Positions 1 through 9,932 of a stretch of DNA of 64,000 bases are shown here, piece by piece. Made by a program: the position numbers and the translations under genes. Source of the stretch: Cellulomonas denverensis (lineage in GTDB: Bacteria > Actinomycetota > Actinomycetes > Actinomycetales > Cellulomonadaceae); contig NZ_JAAXOX010000006.1 of NCBI RefSeq assembly GCF_012396125.1, positions 106,569 through 170,568 of the forward strand. The letters run 5' to 3'. The notes under the pieces were generated by a model. The model was not told the origin of the DNA and did no database searches. It saw nothing but the letters and a program-made list of their open reading frames with translations. The number at the start of each line of letters is the position of its first letter. The stretch's first letter is position 1.

Positions 1-1004
1 GCCACCTGGTCCCGGTCGTGCAGGTACTGCGCGGCGGTCACCGTGCCCGCGGCGGCGGCGATCCGGGCCACCGTCGGGTCGGCGCCCTCGGGGTGGTCGG
101 CCAGGTAGGGGCCGTAGGCGGCGTAGCGCTCGGCGACCAGCCCGCCGTCGTAGAGCAGCCGGGCCGCGGCGAGGAAGGCGGTCAGGTCGATCTCCCGGAG
201 CGTGACCCCGCGACGGGCCAGGGTCTGCACCGCCCGGGCGACGGCATCCCGGACCGCCGGGTGCACCACCGCCAGGTCGGCGGGCCGGGGCACGGCGACC
301 ACCGGGGCCGGCGGGGCGGCCAGCCGCACGTCGGCGGGCCAGCTGCGGGAGGACGGGTCGGCGGCGCTCGCGGCGATCATCACCGCCAGCGCCCGGCGGG
401 CCAGGGCCAGGTCGCCGGCCAGCACGGTGACGCAGTCGTAGGAGGCGCAGGCCGGGACCACCCCGTCCTTGGGCACCAGACCGAGCGTCGGCTTGATCCC
501 GACGATCCGGTTGAAGGCGGCCGGCACCCGGCCCGACCCGGCGGTGTCGGTGGCCAGGGCGAGGTCCACGATCCCCAGCGCCACCGCCGCCGCCGACCCG
601 GAGGACGAGCCGCCGGACACCCGCTCCGGGTCGACCGCGCTCGCCACCGCGCCGTACGGGCTGCGGCTGCCGGTCAGGCCGGTGGCGAACTGGTCCAGGT
701 TGGTCTTGCCCAGCACCACCGCCCCGGCGGCCCGCAGCAGCTCGACCACGGTGGCCGAGCGTGCGGCCGGGTCCCGGCGGGCCGGGTGCGCGGCGGTGGT
801 CGGCAGCCCGGCGACGTCGATGTTGTCCTTCACCGCCAGCACCGTCCCGGCCAGCGGCAACGTCGCACCGCCGGCGACCCGCCGGTCCACCGCCCGGGCG
901 TCGGCCTCCACCTCGGCACGCGGCCGGACCAGGGTCCACACCTCCGGTCGCCCCGCGGCCGCCAGCGCGTCGAACGCCCGGGCCACCCGGTCCAGCGCGG
1001 TCAC
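1..1004 (-). CDS. atzF: allophanate hydrolase, amidase domain (partial, runs off the left edge)
   Basis: About 334 N-terminal residues are present. They carry an amidase-signature fold with the full Ser-cisSer-Lys triad: Lys59 in VKDNIDVAG, cis-Ser133 in the SGGSSSGS loop, and the nucleophile Ser157 in TDTAGSGRVPA. The VLGKTNLDQFATGLTG stretch is characteristic of AtzF/DUR1,2-type allophanate hydrolases, which split urea-1-carboxylate into ammonia and CO2 after urea carboxylase. The GTG start at 1004 overlaps the TGA of the upstream GntR gene by four bases, so the two are probably translationally coupled. The C-terminus and any urea carboxylase gene lie outside the window. A general amidase is the main alternative. 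Confidence 0.85.
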   Translation of the reverse strand, partial: MTALDRVARAFDALAAAGRPEVWTLVRPRAEVEADARAVDRRVAGGATLPLAGTVLAVKDNIDVAGLPTTAAHPARRDPAARSATVVELLRAAGAVVLGKTNLDQFATGLTGSRSPYGAVASAVDPERVSGGSSSGSAAAVALGIVDLALATDTAGSGRVPAAFNRIVGIKPTLGLVPKDGVVPACASYDCVTVLAGDLALARRALAVMIAASAADPSSRSWPADVRLAAPPAPVVAVPRPADLAVVHPAVRDAVARAVQTLARRGVTLREIDLTAFLAAARLLYDGGLVAERYAAYGPYLADHPEGADPTVARIAAAAGTVTAAQYLHDRDQV

Positions 1005-1735
1005 CGCCGGACCTCGGCGGCCATCAGCCGGGTCATCTCCAGCGCGGTGGCCGCCCGCTGCATGACCACCTCGCGGGAGGCGCCGACGTGGTCGCGCAGG
1101 GCGTCCAGCGCGGGGGCGATCCGGCCGCGGACCACCAGGTCGGCGATGGCGATGTGTTCGGTGATGGTGGCGGTCATCCGGTCCTCGGTCAGGTAGTCGT
1201 ACATCCGCACCGACCGGATCCGGCGGTTCGCCTGCGCGAGCGCCTCGGTCAGGGACGGATTGCCGGAGGCGTCCAGCAGCGTGGTGTGGAACTGCTCGTC
1301 GTGGCCGACGAACCCGGCGTCCGGTGCCGGCCGGTGATCGCGGAACCCGTACCACCGCGCCAGCTCCGCCTCCAGGCGCGGCCGGTCGTGGTGCAGGGTC
1401 GGGTCCTCCAGCACCCGGGTCAGCCCGCGCAGCTCCAGGGCGATCCGCAGCTCGTACAGGTCGGTCAGCTCACGGAAGCTCGGCACGTACAGGTGCAGCC
1501 CGCCGTCCCGCTTGATCACGATCCCGTCCGCCTGCAGCCGGGCCAGCGCCTCCCGCACCGGGGTGCGCGAGACCCCCAGCCGCTCGGCCAGCCGCTCCTC
1601 GGTCAGCCGCTCGTACGGGGAGACGCCACCGCTCATCAGCTCGTCGCGGAGCGCGAGGTAGACGCGGTCGCGCCGGGAGGGTTCCGGCGGGCCGCCCGGC
1701 GCCGGGGACGCCTGGGGGACGGGCTCTGTGCTCAT
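1001..1735 (-). CDS. GntR-family regulator, FCD (FadR) subfamily
   Basis: This is a 244-residue protein with an N-terminal winged helix (LTEERLAERLGVSRTPVREA, about residues 40-60) and an alpha-helical FCD ligand domain. I take the ATG at 1735 because it gives the normal family length; a longer frame would read through the putative operator. It overlaps the allophanate hydrolase start by four bases, so it is probably the local regulator of urea or allophanate use. FCD domains usually bind carboxylated metabolites through a metal, and allophanate would be a plausible ligand; that is inference. Confidence 0.88.
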   Translation of the reverse strand: MSTEPVPQASPAPGGPPEPSRRDRVYLALRDELMSGGVSPYERLTEERLAERLGVSRTPVREALARLQADGIVIKRDGGLHLYVPSFRELTDLYELRIALELRGLTRVLEDPTLHHDRPRLEAELARWYGFRDHRPAPDAGFVGHDEQFHTTLLDASGNPSLTEALAQANRRIRSVRMYDYLTEDRMTATITEHIAIADLVVRGRIAPALDALRDHVGASREVVMQRAATALEMTRLMAAEVRR

Positions 1736-1739
1736 GGCC

Positions 1740-1758
1740 GTATACAGAAGCGTGTACA
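1740..1758. promoter_or_regulatory. putative GntR operator
   Basis: The halves TATACA and TGTACA, each almost self-palindromic, are separated by six bases immediately upstream of the GntR start. The position fits autoregulation of the gntR-atzF unit. The match to a specific GntR consensus was not tested. Confidence 0.4.
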
Positions 1759-1881
1759 TGTTTCGGCCGGCGGCGCGGTGCGTTGCGGGCAGGTGACGAC
1801 TCGGGCGGTGCGACACGCCGGGGCCGCCGCGACACGCCGTCGTTCGAGTGACGTGCGCGGCACCCGGGGGGTGTGCGCAGC

Positions 1882-1977
1882 TTGTCCCCAGACCGGCGTC
1901 ACCCTGTGGATGAACCGGCCCCTGCCTGGTGTTTCAGAGGGAGTGCGTGTCAGTGCCCGGGGATAGCCTGTGGATGA
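1882..1977. promoter_or_regulatory. cluster of DnaA-box-like sites ahead of the nrd operon
   Basis: TTGTCCCCA (1882-1890) differs from the actinobacterial DnaA box TTGTCCACA at one base. TGTGGATGA occurs twice (1905-1913 and 1969-1977); its complement TCATCCACA differs from TTATCCACA at one base. All three lie upstream of the NrdR boxes in the gene-free stretch 1736-2237. DnaA control of nrd genes is known in E. coli; here it is only suggested. Confidence 0.35.
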
Positions 1978-2006
1978 CATGGGGACGGGGGAACGACATG
2001 GGTGTA

Positions 2007-2054
2007 ACACCAACCCTTGTGGTCGGTGGCGCCACCCACCACTAGGTGTAGTGT
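2007..2054. promoter_or_regulatory. tandem NrdR boxes
   Basis: Two 16-bp sites, ACACCAACCCTTGTGG (2007-2022) and CCACTAGGTGTAGTGT (2039-2054), match the NrdR consensus acaCwAtATaTwGtgt in their outer arms. Start-to-start spacing is 32 bp, three helical turns, which is the usual NrdR geometry. They sit about 185 bp upstream of nrdH, so the whole nrdHIEF operon is probably repressed by NrdR (encoded elsewhere). Confidence 0.82.
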
Positions 2055-2237
2055 TCCAACTCGTCGCCCGGCACAAGGCCCGCGGGGACCGGCAGCACCC
2101 CACGACACACCAGGTGGGACCGCCGGAACCGCCGAGGAAGACCAGTGCAGGCGACACGTGAGACCACAGCAGTGCCGGCCACACCCACGGGTGCGGAGCA
2201 CACAGAACAAGCACCGCAGACATTCGGGGAGAACGCG

Positions 2238-2483
2238 ATGACCATCACCGTCTACAGCAAGCCGTCGTGCGTCCAGTGCAACGCGACCTACCGCGCCCTG
2301 GACAAGGCCGGTCTGCCGTACGAGGTCGTGGACATCACCGAGGACGCGGACGCCCGCGACTACGTCATGTCGCTCGGCCACCTGCAGGCCCCGGTCGTCG
2401 TGGCCGACGGGCAGCACTGGTCCGGCTACCGCCCGGACCAGATCAAGGCGCTCGCCGAGCAGTCGGCCACCGTCGTCGCCTGA
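2238..2483 (+). CDS. nrdH: glutaredoxin-like NrdH redoxin
   Basis: An 81-residue thioredoxin-fold electron donor for class Ib ribonucleotide reductase. The redox pair is C-V-Q-C near residues 11-14, and the diagnostic NrdH segment HWSGYRPD near the C-terminus separates it from ordinary glutaredoxins. The ATG at 2238 is preceded by GGGGAGA and gives the family length; the frame stays open further upstream but that part has no domain. It is the first gene of nrdHIEF. Confidence 0.95.
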   Translation: MTITVYSKPSCVQCNATYRALDKAGLPYEVVDITEDADARDYVMSLGHLQAPVVVADGQHWSGYRPDQIKALAEQSATVVA

Positions 2484-2580
2484 CGACCACCCGAGATCCC
2501 GGGTCGCCCGTCCCACCACGGGCGGCCCGGTCTCTCTTCCCAGCCGTACACGATCCACCGGGGCGAAGGGGGATCGAGCG

Positions 2581-2994
2581 ATGAGCTCCCTGGTCTACTT
2601 CTCCAGCGTCTCGGAGAACACCCGCCGGTTCGTGGACAAGCTGGACATCGAGGCCGCGCGGATCCCGCTGCGCCCGAGCGAGCCCTTCCTGCACGTCGAG
2701 GACCCCTATGTGCTGGTGGTCCCGACCTACGGCGGCGGCAACGAGGGCGGGGCGGTCCCGAGGCAGGTAGTGAAGTTCCTCAACGACGAGGCGAACCGTT
2801 CCCTGATCCGTGGCGTGATCGCGGCGGGGAACACCAACTTCGGCAGTGCGTACTGCATCGCCGGAGACATCATCGCGGCGAAGTGCCAGGTCCCGTACCT
2901 GTATGCCTTCGAGCTCATGGGAACGACCGAGGACGTCCAGCGCGTCCGAAAGGGATGGGGACGATTTTGGCAGCGACAGTCACTGACGGTCTGA
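2581..2994 (+). CDS. nrdI: flavodoxin-like NrdI
   Basis: A 137-residue FMN protein that supplies the oxidant for assembling the dimanganese-tyrosyl radical cofactor of NrdF. The start [15 protein letters not shown] is the FMN phosphate loop, and the segments VVPTYGGGN and [12 protein letters not shown] are conserved in the family. A Shine-Dalgarno-like GGGGGATCGAGCG precedes the ATG. Its 3' end overlaps the start of nrdE, as is common in this operon. Confidence 0.95.
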   Translation: MSSLVYFSSVSENTRRFVDKLDIEAARIPLRPSEPFLHVEDPYVLVVPTYGGGNEGGAVPRQVVKFLNDEANRSLIRGVIAAGNTNFGSAYCIAGDIIAAKCQVPYLYAFELMGTTEDVQRVRKGWGRFWQRQSLTV

Positions 2995-5138
2995 CCGACG
3001 CGACCGGGGTGCTCGGCACCATCGCCCTGGATCAGGACTACCACTCGCTCAACGCCATGCTGAACCTGTATGGCAAGGACGGGGAGATCCAGTTCGACAA
3101 GGACCGGGAGGCGGCGCGGCAGTACTTCCTGCAGCACGTCAACCAGAACACCGTCTTCTTCCACAACCTGAAGGAGAAGCTGGACTACCTGGTCGAGAAC
3201 AAGTACTACGAGCCCGGGGTCCTGGCCCAGTACAGCCCGGAGTTCGTCAAGGCGCTGTTCAAGCAGGCCTACGCGCACAAGTTCCGGTTCCAGACCTTCC
3301 TCGGCGCGTTCAAGTACTACACCTCGTACACGCTGAAGACCTTCGACGGGAAGCGGTACCTGGAGCGGTTCGAGGACCGGGTGTGCATGGTCGCCCTGAC
3401 CCTGGCCGCCGGGAACGAGACCTTCGCCTCGCAGCTGGTGGACGAGATCATCTCCGGTCGCTTCCAGCCGGCCACCCCGACCTTCCTCAACCTCGGCAAG
3501 GCGCAGCGCGGCGAGCCCGTGTCCTGCTTCCTGCTGCGGATCGAGGACAACATGGAGTCGATCGCCCGCGGCATCAACTCCGCCCTGCAGCTGTCCAAGC
3601 GCGGCGGCGGCGTGGCCCTGCTGCTGTCGAACATCCGCGAGCACGGCGCCCCGATCAAGCACATCGAGAACCAGTCCTCCGGTGTCATCCCGGTGATGAA
3701 GCTGCTCGAGGACTCGTTCTCCTACGCCAACCAGCTCGGCGCGCGCCAGGGTGCCGGTGCGGTGTACCTGCACGCGCACCACCCGGACATCATGCGGTTC
3801 CTCGACACCAAGCGGGAGAACGCGGACGAGAAGATCCGGATCAAGACCCTGTCGCTGGGTGTCGTGATCCCGGACATCACCTTCGAGCTCGCCAAGAAGA
3901 ACGAGGACATGTACCTGTTCTCGCCCTACGACGTCGAGCGCGTCTACGGCAAGCCCTTCGCCGACATCAACGTGTCGGAGGAGTACTACGCCATGGTCGA
4001 CAACGGGCAGATCCGCAAGAAGAAGATCAAGGCCCGCGACTTCTTCCAGACCCTGGCGGAGATCCAGTTCGAGTCCGGCTACCCGTACATCCTGTTCGAG
4101 GACACCGCGAACAAGGCGAACCCGATCAAGGGCAAGATCACCCACTCGAACCTGTGCTCGGAGATCCTCCAGGTCGCGACCCCGTCGACCTTCAACGAGG
4201 ACCTGTCCTACAGCCACGTCGGCCGGGACATCTCCTGCAACCTCGGCTCGATGAACATCGCGCTGTCGATGGACTCCCCGGACTTCGGCCAGAGCGTCGA
4301 GGTCGCGATTCGGGCGCTGACCGCCGTCTCCGACCAGACCTCCATCGAGTCGGTGCCGTCGATCAAGCGCGCCAACGCCGGCGGTCACGCCATCGGCCTG
4401 GGCCAGATGAACCTGCACGGATACCTGGCCCGCGAGCGCGTGTTCTACGGCTCGGAGGAGGGCATCGACTTCACCAACATCTACTTCTACACGGTGGCCT
4501 TCCACGCGATCCGGGCCTCCAACAAGCTGGCGATCGAGCGCGGCCAGTCCTTCGCCGGCTTCGAGGACTCGACCTACGCCAGCGGGGAGTACTTCGACAA
4601 GTACATCTCCCAGGTGTGGGAGCCGGCCACCGACCGGGTGCGCCAGCTGTTCGCCGACGCGAACGTGCACATCCCCACCCAGGACGAGTGGCGCGAGCTG
4701 GCCGAGTCGGTCAAGGCGCACGGGCTGTACAACCAGAACCTGCAGGCGGTCCCGCCGACCGGGTCGATCTCGTACATCAACAACTCGACCTCCTCGATCC
4801 ACCCGATCGTGTCCAAGGTCGAGATCCGCAAGGAGGGCAAGATCGGCCGGGTGTACTACCCCGCGCCGTTCATGACCAACGACAACCTGGAGTACTACCA
4901 GGACGCGTACGAGATCGGCTACGAGAAGATCATCGACACCTACGCGGCGGCCACCCAGCACGTCGACCAGGGCCTGTCGCTGACGCTGTTCTTCAAGGAC
5001 ACCGCCACCACCCGGGACATCAACCGCGCCCAGATCTACGCCTGGCGCAAGGGCATCAAGACGCTCTACTACATCCGGCTGCGCCAGCTCGCGCTGGAGG
5101 GGACCGAGGTCGAGGGCTGCGTGTCCTGCATGCTCTGA
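2955..5138 (+). CDS. nrdE: class Ib ribonucleoside-diphosphate reductase, alpha subunit
   Basis: The catalytic large subunit (727 residues from the ATG at 2955) reduces ribonucleoside diphosphates to deoxyribonucleotides. It lacks an ATP-cone, as expected for class Ib. Visible hallmarks are SNLCSEILQ and ISCNLGSMN around the active-site cysteines, [15 protein letters not shown], and a C-terminal CVSC pair that is re-reduced by NrdH. The reading frame extends upstream inside nrdI. A TTG at 2967 with GGGGACG before it is an equally reasonable start, giving a protein four residues shorter. Confidence 0.95.
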   Translation: MGTILAATVTDGLTDATGVLGTIALDQDYHSLNAMLNLYGKDGEIQFDKDREAARQYFLQHVNQNTVFFHNLKEKLDYLVENKYYEPGVLAQYSPEFVKALFKQAYAHKFRFQTFLGAFKYYTSYTLKTFDGKRYLERFEDRVCMVALTLAAGNETFASQLVDEIISGRFQPATPTFLNLGKAQRGEPVSCFLLRIEDNMESIARGINSALQLSKRGGGVALLLSNIREHGAPIKHIENQSSGVIPVMKLLEDSFSYANQLGARQGAGAVYLHAHHPDIMRFLDTKRENADEKIRIKTLSLGVVIPDITFELAKKNEDMYLFSPYDVERVYGKPFADINVSEEYYAMVDNGQIRKKKIKARDFFQTLAEIQFESGYPYILFEDTANKANPIKGKITHSNLCSEILQVATPSTFNEDLSYSHVGRDISCNLGSMNIALSMDSPDFGQSVEVAIRALTAVSDQTSIESVPSIKRANAGGHAIGLGQMNLHGYLARERVFYGSEEGIDFTNIYFYTVAFHAIRASNKLAIERGQSFAGFEDSTYASGEYFDKYISQVWEPATDRVRQLFADANVHIPTQDEWRELAESVKAHGLYNQNLQAVPPTGSISYINNSTSSIHPIVSKVEIRKEGKIGRVYYPAPFMTNDNLEYYQDAYEIGYEKIIDTYAAATQHVDQGLSLTLFFKDTATTRDINRAQIYAWRKGIKTLYYIRLRQLALEGTEVEGCVSCML

Positions 5139-5172
5139 CCCAGAGCGCCACCATGATCAGCACGGGGGATGA

Positions 5173-6168
<996 letters not shown>

Positions 6169-6185
6169 GTCCGGCGCGCTGACGA

Positions 6186-6219
6186 ACGGGCGGTCCACCT
6201 GCGGGTGGGCCGCCCGTTT
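6186..6219. terminator. hairpin terminator between convergent nrdF and Excalibur gene
   Basis: A 14-bp stem with one mismatch (ACGGGCGGTCCACC pairing with GGTGGGCCGCCCGT) and a four-base loop ends in TTT. It lies between two convergent genes and could serve both directions. Confidence 0.75.
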
Positions 6220-6231
6220 CGCCGTCCCGGC

Positions 6232-6843
6232 CTACTCGCAGCCGATCCCGTCGTTGTCCCGGTCGAGGTGGGAGCCGTACCCGGGCTCGCCGCGGTACAC
6301 CGGCGCGGCGCCGGCCGCGCGGGCGGCGGTGCAGTTGGCGTAGGCCCCGCCGGACCCACCGGCGGGTGCGGCCGGTGCGGCTGCCCGAGCGGCCTGCTCC
6401 GCCGCCCGGGCTGCCTCCTCGGCGGCCGCTTGCTCCGCGGCGGCCTGCTCCGCGGCTGCCTGCTCGGCCGCGACCCGGGCGGCCTCCTCGGCGGCTGCCT
6501 GCTCCGCCGCCGCCTGCTCGGCGGCCACCCGTTCGGCCTCCCGGGCGGCGGCCTCCTCGGCCTCGATCACCTCGCGGCCCCGGTCGGCGAACGGCTGGAG
6601 TTCCTCGATCTCCTCGGTCGCGTCGTCCAGGTCGGTCTCCAGGGCGCCGACCTGGCTGCGCAGGTCCGCGATCAGTGCGGTGTCCTTCGGGTCGGGGGAG
6701 GTCCCGCCGGCGCCGACGCCCAGGAAGAAGATCAGGAGCCCGGCCGCGACGCCGATGCCGAGCTTGAGCTTCCACCGGGACGGCTTCGCATTCGTCACAG
6801 GACTCGAATACCTGGGCGGTGTGGGCCGCGGCGCGGTTGCCAT
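6232..6843 (-). CDS. membrane-anchored Ala/Glu-rich protein with C-terminal Excalibur domain
   Basis: A 203-residue protein with a short cytoplasmic N-terminus, one membrane helix (about residues 27-46), a predicted coiled coil, a low-complexity stretch built on repeats of AAEQ/EEAAR (about residues 95-155), and a C-terminal Excalibur calcium-binding motif (YANCTAARAAG ending in DRDNDGIGC). Excalibur domains occur on cell-surface proteins and extracellular nucleases. No enzyme domain is present. The ATG at 6843 has GGGGAGA upstream; the longer frame lacks support. Confidence 0.8.
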   Translation of the reverse strand: MATAPRPTPPRYSSPVTNAKPSRWKLKLGIGVAAGLLIFFLGVGAGGTSPDPKDTALIADLRSQVGALETDLDDATEEIEELQPFADRGREVIEAEEAAAREAERVAAEQAAAEQAAAEEAARVAAEQAAAEQAAAEQAAAEEAARAAEQAARAAAPAAPAGGSGGAYANCTAARAAGAAPVYRGEPGYGSHLDRDNDGIGCE

Positions 6844-7041
6844 GGGCGTTTTCTCCCCTGCGTGCACGGAGTTCCGGGTCAGTGCCGGAGCCGACGGAGC
6901 GCTGGTCAGCGACCCGGATCGGAACGATAGGCGGCCACGCCCGGGCACGTCAGGGACTTTCTTCCCACATTGTCAGCATTGTGCCCGGCTGCGTTTTGGG
7001 AGTGTCGTGCGATGTCCGGAAAGTCGACTTCACCGGTGCAT

Positions 7042-7716
7042 TCAGGGCGTCCGGGACTCGATCCCGTCGATGATCAGGCGGAGCCCGAACTCGAACCTCT
7101 CATCGGCGGTGGTCGCGATCAGGGCGGGGCGGGCCCAGGCCAGGTGCGCCAGGTCGTCGTCCTGGTCGACCGGGGCGGCTCCGGCGACCTCCTGCAGTGC
7201 GGCACCGGCGACCAGATTGCCCAGCGCGCTGCCGGCCAGCACGGCGTGATCCGGGTCCAGTCCGGCGTCGCGCAGTACGGCGAGGGCGGCGTCCAGCAGG
7301 GCCAGGCTTCCTCGGTTGCGTCCGGCGCGTGCGGTGAGCAGCGGGGTCAGCTGTGGGCGGGCGACCAGTGCGGCGCGGAACGCCCGGGCGACGCCGGCCA
7401 GGTCGTCCTGCCAGCGCCCGGTCCGTGGCGGCAGGGTGATCGCGGCGACCAGCCGGGCCAGGACCAGGTCGAGCAGCTCGTCCCGGTCGGCGACGTGGCG
7501 GTAGAGCGACATCACGCCACAGCCCAGATCGGCGGCGACCGCCCGCATGCTCAGCGCCTCGGGGCCGGCTCGGTCGAGGATCGCGGCTGCGGTGGTCACG
7601 ATCGCCTCCCGGGTGAGGGCCGGCCGATCGGACGGGGCCTGCTGGCGGGTGGGGGCCTGCTGGCGGGTGCGGCCCGGCTGATCCGGCTGAGCCTCGGGGC
7701 GGTCCTGGGTGGGCAC
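7042..7716 (-). CDS. TetR-family transcriptional regulator
   Basis: A 224-residue one-component regulator. The N-terminal helix-turn-helix is visible as ALSMRAVAADLGCGVMSLYR, followed by a helical ligand domain. I place the start at the GTG 7716 because an ATG at 7761 would put the second operator copy inside the coding region. It is divergent from a small membrane protein gene, and both share the duplicated palindromes at 7724-7759. The ligand is unknown. Confidence 0.82.
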   Translation of the reverse strand: MPTQDRPEAQPDQPGRTRQQAPTRQQAPSDRPALTREAIVTTAAAILDRAGPEALSMRAVAADLGCGVMSLYRHVADRDELLDLVLARLVAAITLPPRTGRWQDDLAGVARAFRAALVARPQLTPLLTARAGRNRGSLALLDAALAVLRDAGLDPDHAVLAGSALGNLVAGAALQEVAGAAPVDQDDDLAHLAWARPALIATTADERFEFGLRLIIDGIESRTP

Positions 7717-7723
7717 GCCTCCC

Positions 7724-7759
7724 AGCGTACACTGTACGCTCTGCGCGTACGGTGTACGC
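7724..7759. promoter_or_regulatory. duplicated TetR operator
   Basis: Two perfect inverted repeats share the same arms: AGCGTAC-n3-GTACGCT (7724-7740) and GCGTAC-n3-GTACGC (7745-7759). Their centres are 20 bp apart, about two helical turns, as in QacR/TetR-type operators that bind two dimers. They fill the gap between the divergent TetR and membrane-protein genes. Confidence 0.85.
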
Positions 7760-7777
7760 ATGGAAGGGGAGCGGCAG

Positions 7778-8146
7778 ATGTCCTGGATGCAGATCGGCGC
7801 GGCCATCGTGGTCGGCGCGCACGGGATCGGGCACGTGCTCGGCTGGGGACCGGTGCTCGGGGTGCCGGGTCTGCCGGCGGACGCGCTGGGGTCGTGGCTG
7901 GTCGGCGGCGCGGCGGCCCGGGCCGTGGCGGTGCTGCTGTTCGGGGTCCCGACCGCCGGGTTCCTGGTGACCGCCTTCGCGCTGCGTGCCGGCCCGTCCT
8001 GGCTGCGCGGGGTCGCGCTGGCCTCGGCGGTGGCCTCGCTGGTGGCGGTCGCCGTGTTCCCGCGGGCGTTCCCGACCGGGTCGCTGGTCGGCAGTGTGCT
8101 GGTGAACCTGGCGGTGATGGTGCTGGTGGTCCGGGTGCCGGGCTGA
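7778..8146 (+). CDS. small four-helix membrane protein, probable TetR target
   Basis: A 122-residue, strongly hydrophobic protein with about four membrane helices and no recognised domain. The ATG at 7778 is preceded by GGAAGGGGAG at good spacing; upstream in-frame starts would overlap the operator. Its promoter must lie over the duplicated palindromes, so the divergent TetR regulator probably controls it. Function unknown; a role in export or membrane stress would be a guess. Confidence 0.7.
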   Translation: MSWMQIGAAIVVGAHGIGHVLGWGPVLGVPGLPADALGSWLVGGAAARAVAVLLFGVPTAGFLVTAFALRAGPSWLRGVALASAVASLVAVAVFPRAFPTGSLVGSVLVNLAVMVLVVRVPG

Positions 8147-8203
8147 GCGTCCCGGGCCGGGGCTGGGTCAGAATGGGGGCCGCCATCGGAACCGAGGGGG
8201 AGC

Positions 8204-9436
8204 ATGCCGGCCGTCGTCCTCAGTCTCGGTGTGCTGCTGTCGGTGCTGGTCCGCCGGTCGGCGTGGGTCCGGGACCGGCTGCCGGTGGCGGCGACCACCA
8301 TCCTGACCTGGACCGTCGGTGGGATGACCGCGGTCGGTCTGGCGGGGATGGGAGCCGGGACGGGGCGTACCGTGCTCGGCGCCGCGGTCACCGTGCTGCT
8401 CGGCGTGCTGCTGGTGCTCGCCGCCGGGTGGCTGGTCGGCCGGGTGCGCGGGCCGCTGGCCAGGCGCCGGGCACGGCTGGAGGGCAGCCCGACCCTCGCC
8501 GCGCGGGCGGTCGGCTGGGCGGACCGGCACCCGGTGCGGGTGCGCGGCCGGAACGTCGGATCGCTGGCGGTGCGGTCGGTGGTCCGGGCCGGCGAGGTGC
8601 GGGTGACCGGGCTCGCCGCGGAGATGACCTACTACGCGCTGATCTCCCTGGTCCCGATCGCCACCGCCCTGGGCGCCAGCCTCGGCTACCTGCGCCCGCT
8701 GCTCGGCGACCAGCAGGTCGAGGAGCTGCCGACCCAGGTCGTCGACACGCTGACCTCGGTCTTCGCCCAACAGCTGGCCACCGACGTGCTCGCGCCGCTG
8801 GTCGACGGGCTGCTGGACGAGCAGCGCGGCGGGTTCGCGATCGGTGCGCTGGTGGTCACGCTGTATCTGGCCAGCCGGGTGTTCCGGGCGGCGGTGCGGG
8901 CGCTGGACGACGCCTACCGGGTCGAGTCCCGCCGCAACTGGATCGCCCAGTACCTGCTCGGCTTCGCGTTCACGATCGGCGCGCTGCTCACCCTGGTCAC
9001 CGTCCTGCTGCTGGTGGTGGTCGGCCCGCTGGTCGGCAGCGGCGCCGAACTCGCCGAACGGCTCGGCCTCGGCCAGGCGTTCCACACCGCCTGGGACGTG
9101 CTGCGCTGGCCCGCGGTGTTCGCCGTGACGGTCGCCTTCCTCACCCTGCTCTACCGGTACGCCCCGCGCGTGCACTCGCACTGGCGGCGCTGCCTGCCCG
9201 GCGCGATCGTCGGCGCGCTCGGGGTGCTGCTGGTGTCCAGCGGCTACACGCTCTACATCCGGATCGCGGTGCCGGACACCCCCGGCGCGGACGCGGACAG
9301 CGCCATGGTCGTCCAGGCCGCCGCGCAGATGCTCGGCCTGGTGCTGGCGGGTGCACTCTGGATCTGGCTGTGCAGCATCGCGGTGCTGGTCGGTGGCGTG
9401 ATCGGCGCCGAACTCGACCGCCGGCCCGCCGAGTAA
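8204..9436 (+). CDS. YihY/BrkB-family inner membrane protein
   Basis: A 410-residue membrane protein. Residues from about 130 on match the YihY/BrkB domain: MTYYALISLVPIATALGASL, LYLASRVFRAAVRALDDAYR, and the motif LLYRYAPRVHSHWRRCLPGA before the last helices. An N-terminal extension adds two or three more helices and a basic segment. The family is widespread and was once called RNase BN in error; its function is not settled. A good ribosome site (GAGGGGGAGC) precedes the ATG. Confidence 0.85.
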   Translation: MPAVVLSLGVLLSVLVRRSAWVRDRLPVAATTILTWTVGGMTAVGLAGMGAGTGRTVLGAAVTVLLGVLLVLAAGWLVGRVRGPLARRRARLEGSPTLAARAVGWADRHPVRVRGRNVGSLAVRSVVRAGEVRVTGLAAEMTYYALISLVPIATALGASLGYLRPLLGDQQVEELPTQVVDTLTSVFAQQLATDVLAPLVDGLLDEQRGGFAIGALVVTLYLASRVFRAAVRALDDAYRVESRRNWIAQYLLGFAFTIGALLTLVTVLLLVVVGPLVGSGAELAERLGLGQAFHTAWDVLRWPAVFAVTVAFLTLLYRYAPRVHSHWRRCLPGAIVGALGVLLVSSGYTLYIRIAVPDTPGADADSAMVVQAAAQMLGLVLAGALWIWLCSIAVLVGGVIGAELDRRPAE

Positions 9437-9520
9437 GCCAGGCCAACCTTGCTATACAGCCCGGGATCGGCGTCCTACCGTCGGAAAGGTCAGCCGCACT
9501 GCTATGCCTCCGGGGGAACC

Positions 9521-9820
9521 ATGAGCACACTCGCCGATCTTCCGGCCATCACCGAGTGTTCGGTGGCCGGCTGCTCGTACAACCACGACCACGCCTGCGG
9601 GGCCGCCGCCATCACGGTCGGTGCCGCCGGATCCGACGCCCAGTGCGCCACGTTCATCCCGCTCAACATCAAGGGCGGCCTGGACCGGGTGATCTCCCAC
9701 GTCGGCGCCTGCCAGCGCGTCGACTGCACGCACAACCACTCGCTGGAGTGTGGCGCCGACTCGATCCGGGTCGGCTCCGGCCACGACGCCGCCGACTGCC
9801 TCACCTACGCGAAGGCCTGA
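9521..9820 (+). CDS. tandem DUF1540 cysteine-rich protein
   Basis: A 99-residue protein made of two DUF1540 units, each with the Cys-x4-Cys...Cys...Cys pattern: CSVAGCSYNHDHAC then C, and CQRVDCTHNHSLEC then C. The spacing suggests a small metal-binding domain. The ATG at 9521 follows GGGGGAACC; upstream in-frame sequence has no domain. A TATACA hexamer at about 9452 may be its -10 region. Biochemical role unknown. A strong terminator follows. Confidence 0.85.
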   Translation: MSTLADLPAITECSVAGCSYNHDHACGAAAITVGAAGSDAQCATFIPLNIKGGLDRVISHVGACQRVDCTHNHSLECGADSIRVGSGHDAADCLTYAKA

Positions 9821-9837
9821 GCCCCCCAGCTCACCGC

Positions 9838-9875
9838 ACGACGGCCGCTGCCCCTCGCCGGACAGCGGCCGTCGT
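9838..9875 (+). terminator. perfect 13-bp hairpin terminator after the DUF1540 gene
   Basis: ACGACGGCCGCTG pairs perfectly with CAGCGGCCGTCGT across a 12-base loop, beginning 18 bases after the stop codon. There is no T-run, as is usual in high-GC actinobacteria. Confidence 0.75.
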
Positions 9876-9932
9876 CGTGCCTGGCTGCCCACACCCGGAC
9901 GTTGCCGACCCCCGGTCCCACGAGCGATCCGC

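Noticed and set aside
2727..4961. 744-codon frame antisense to nrdE
   Set aside because: Shadow of a conserved gene; composition is Arg/Gly/Val-rich with no domain.
9437..9455. IdeR/DtxR iron box upstream of the DUF1540 gene
   Set aside because: Only one half (AGGCCAACCT) fits the 19-bp consensus, about 12 of 19 positions; too weak.
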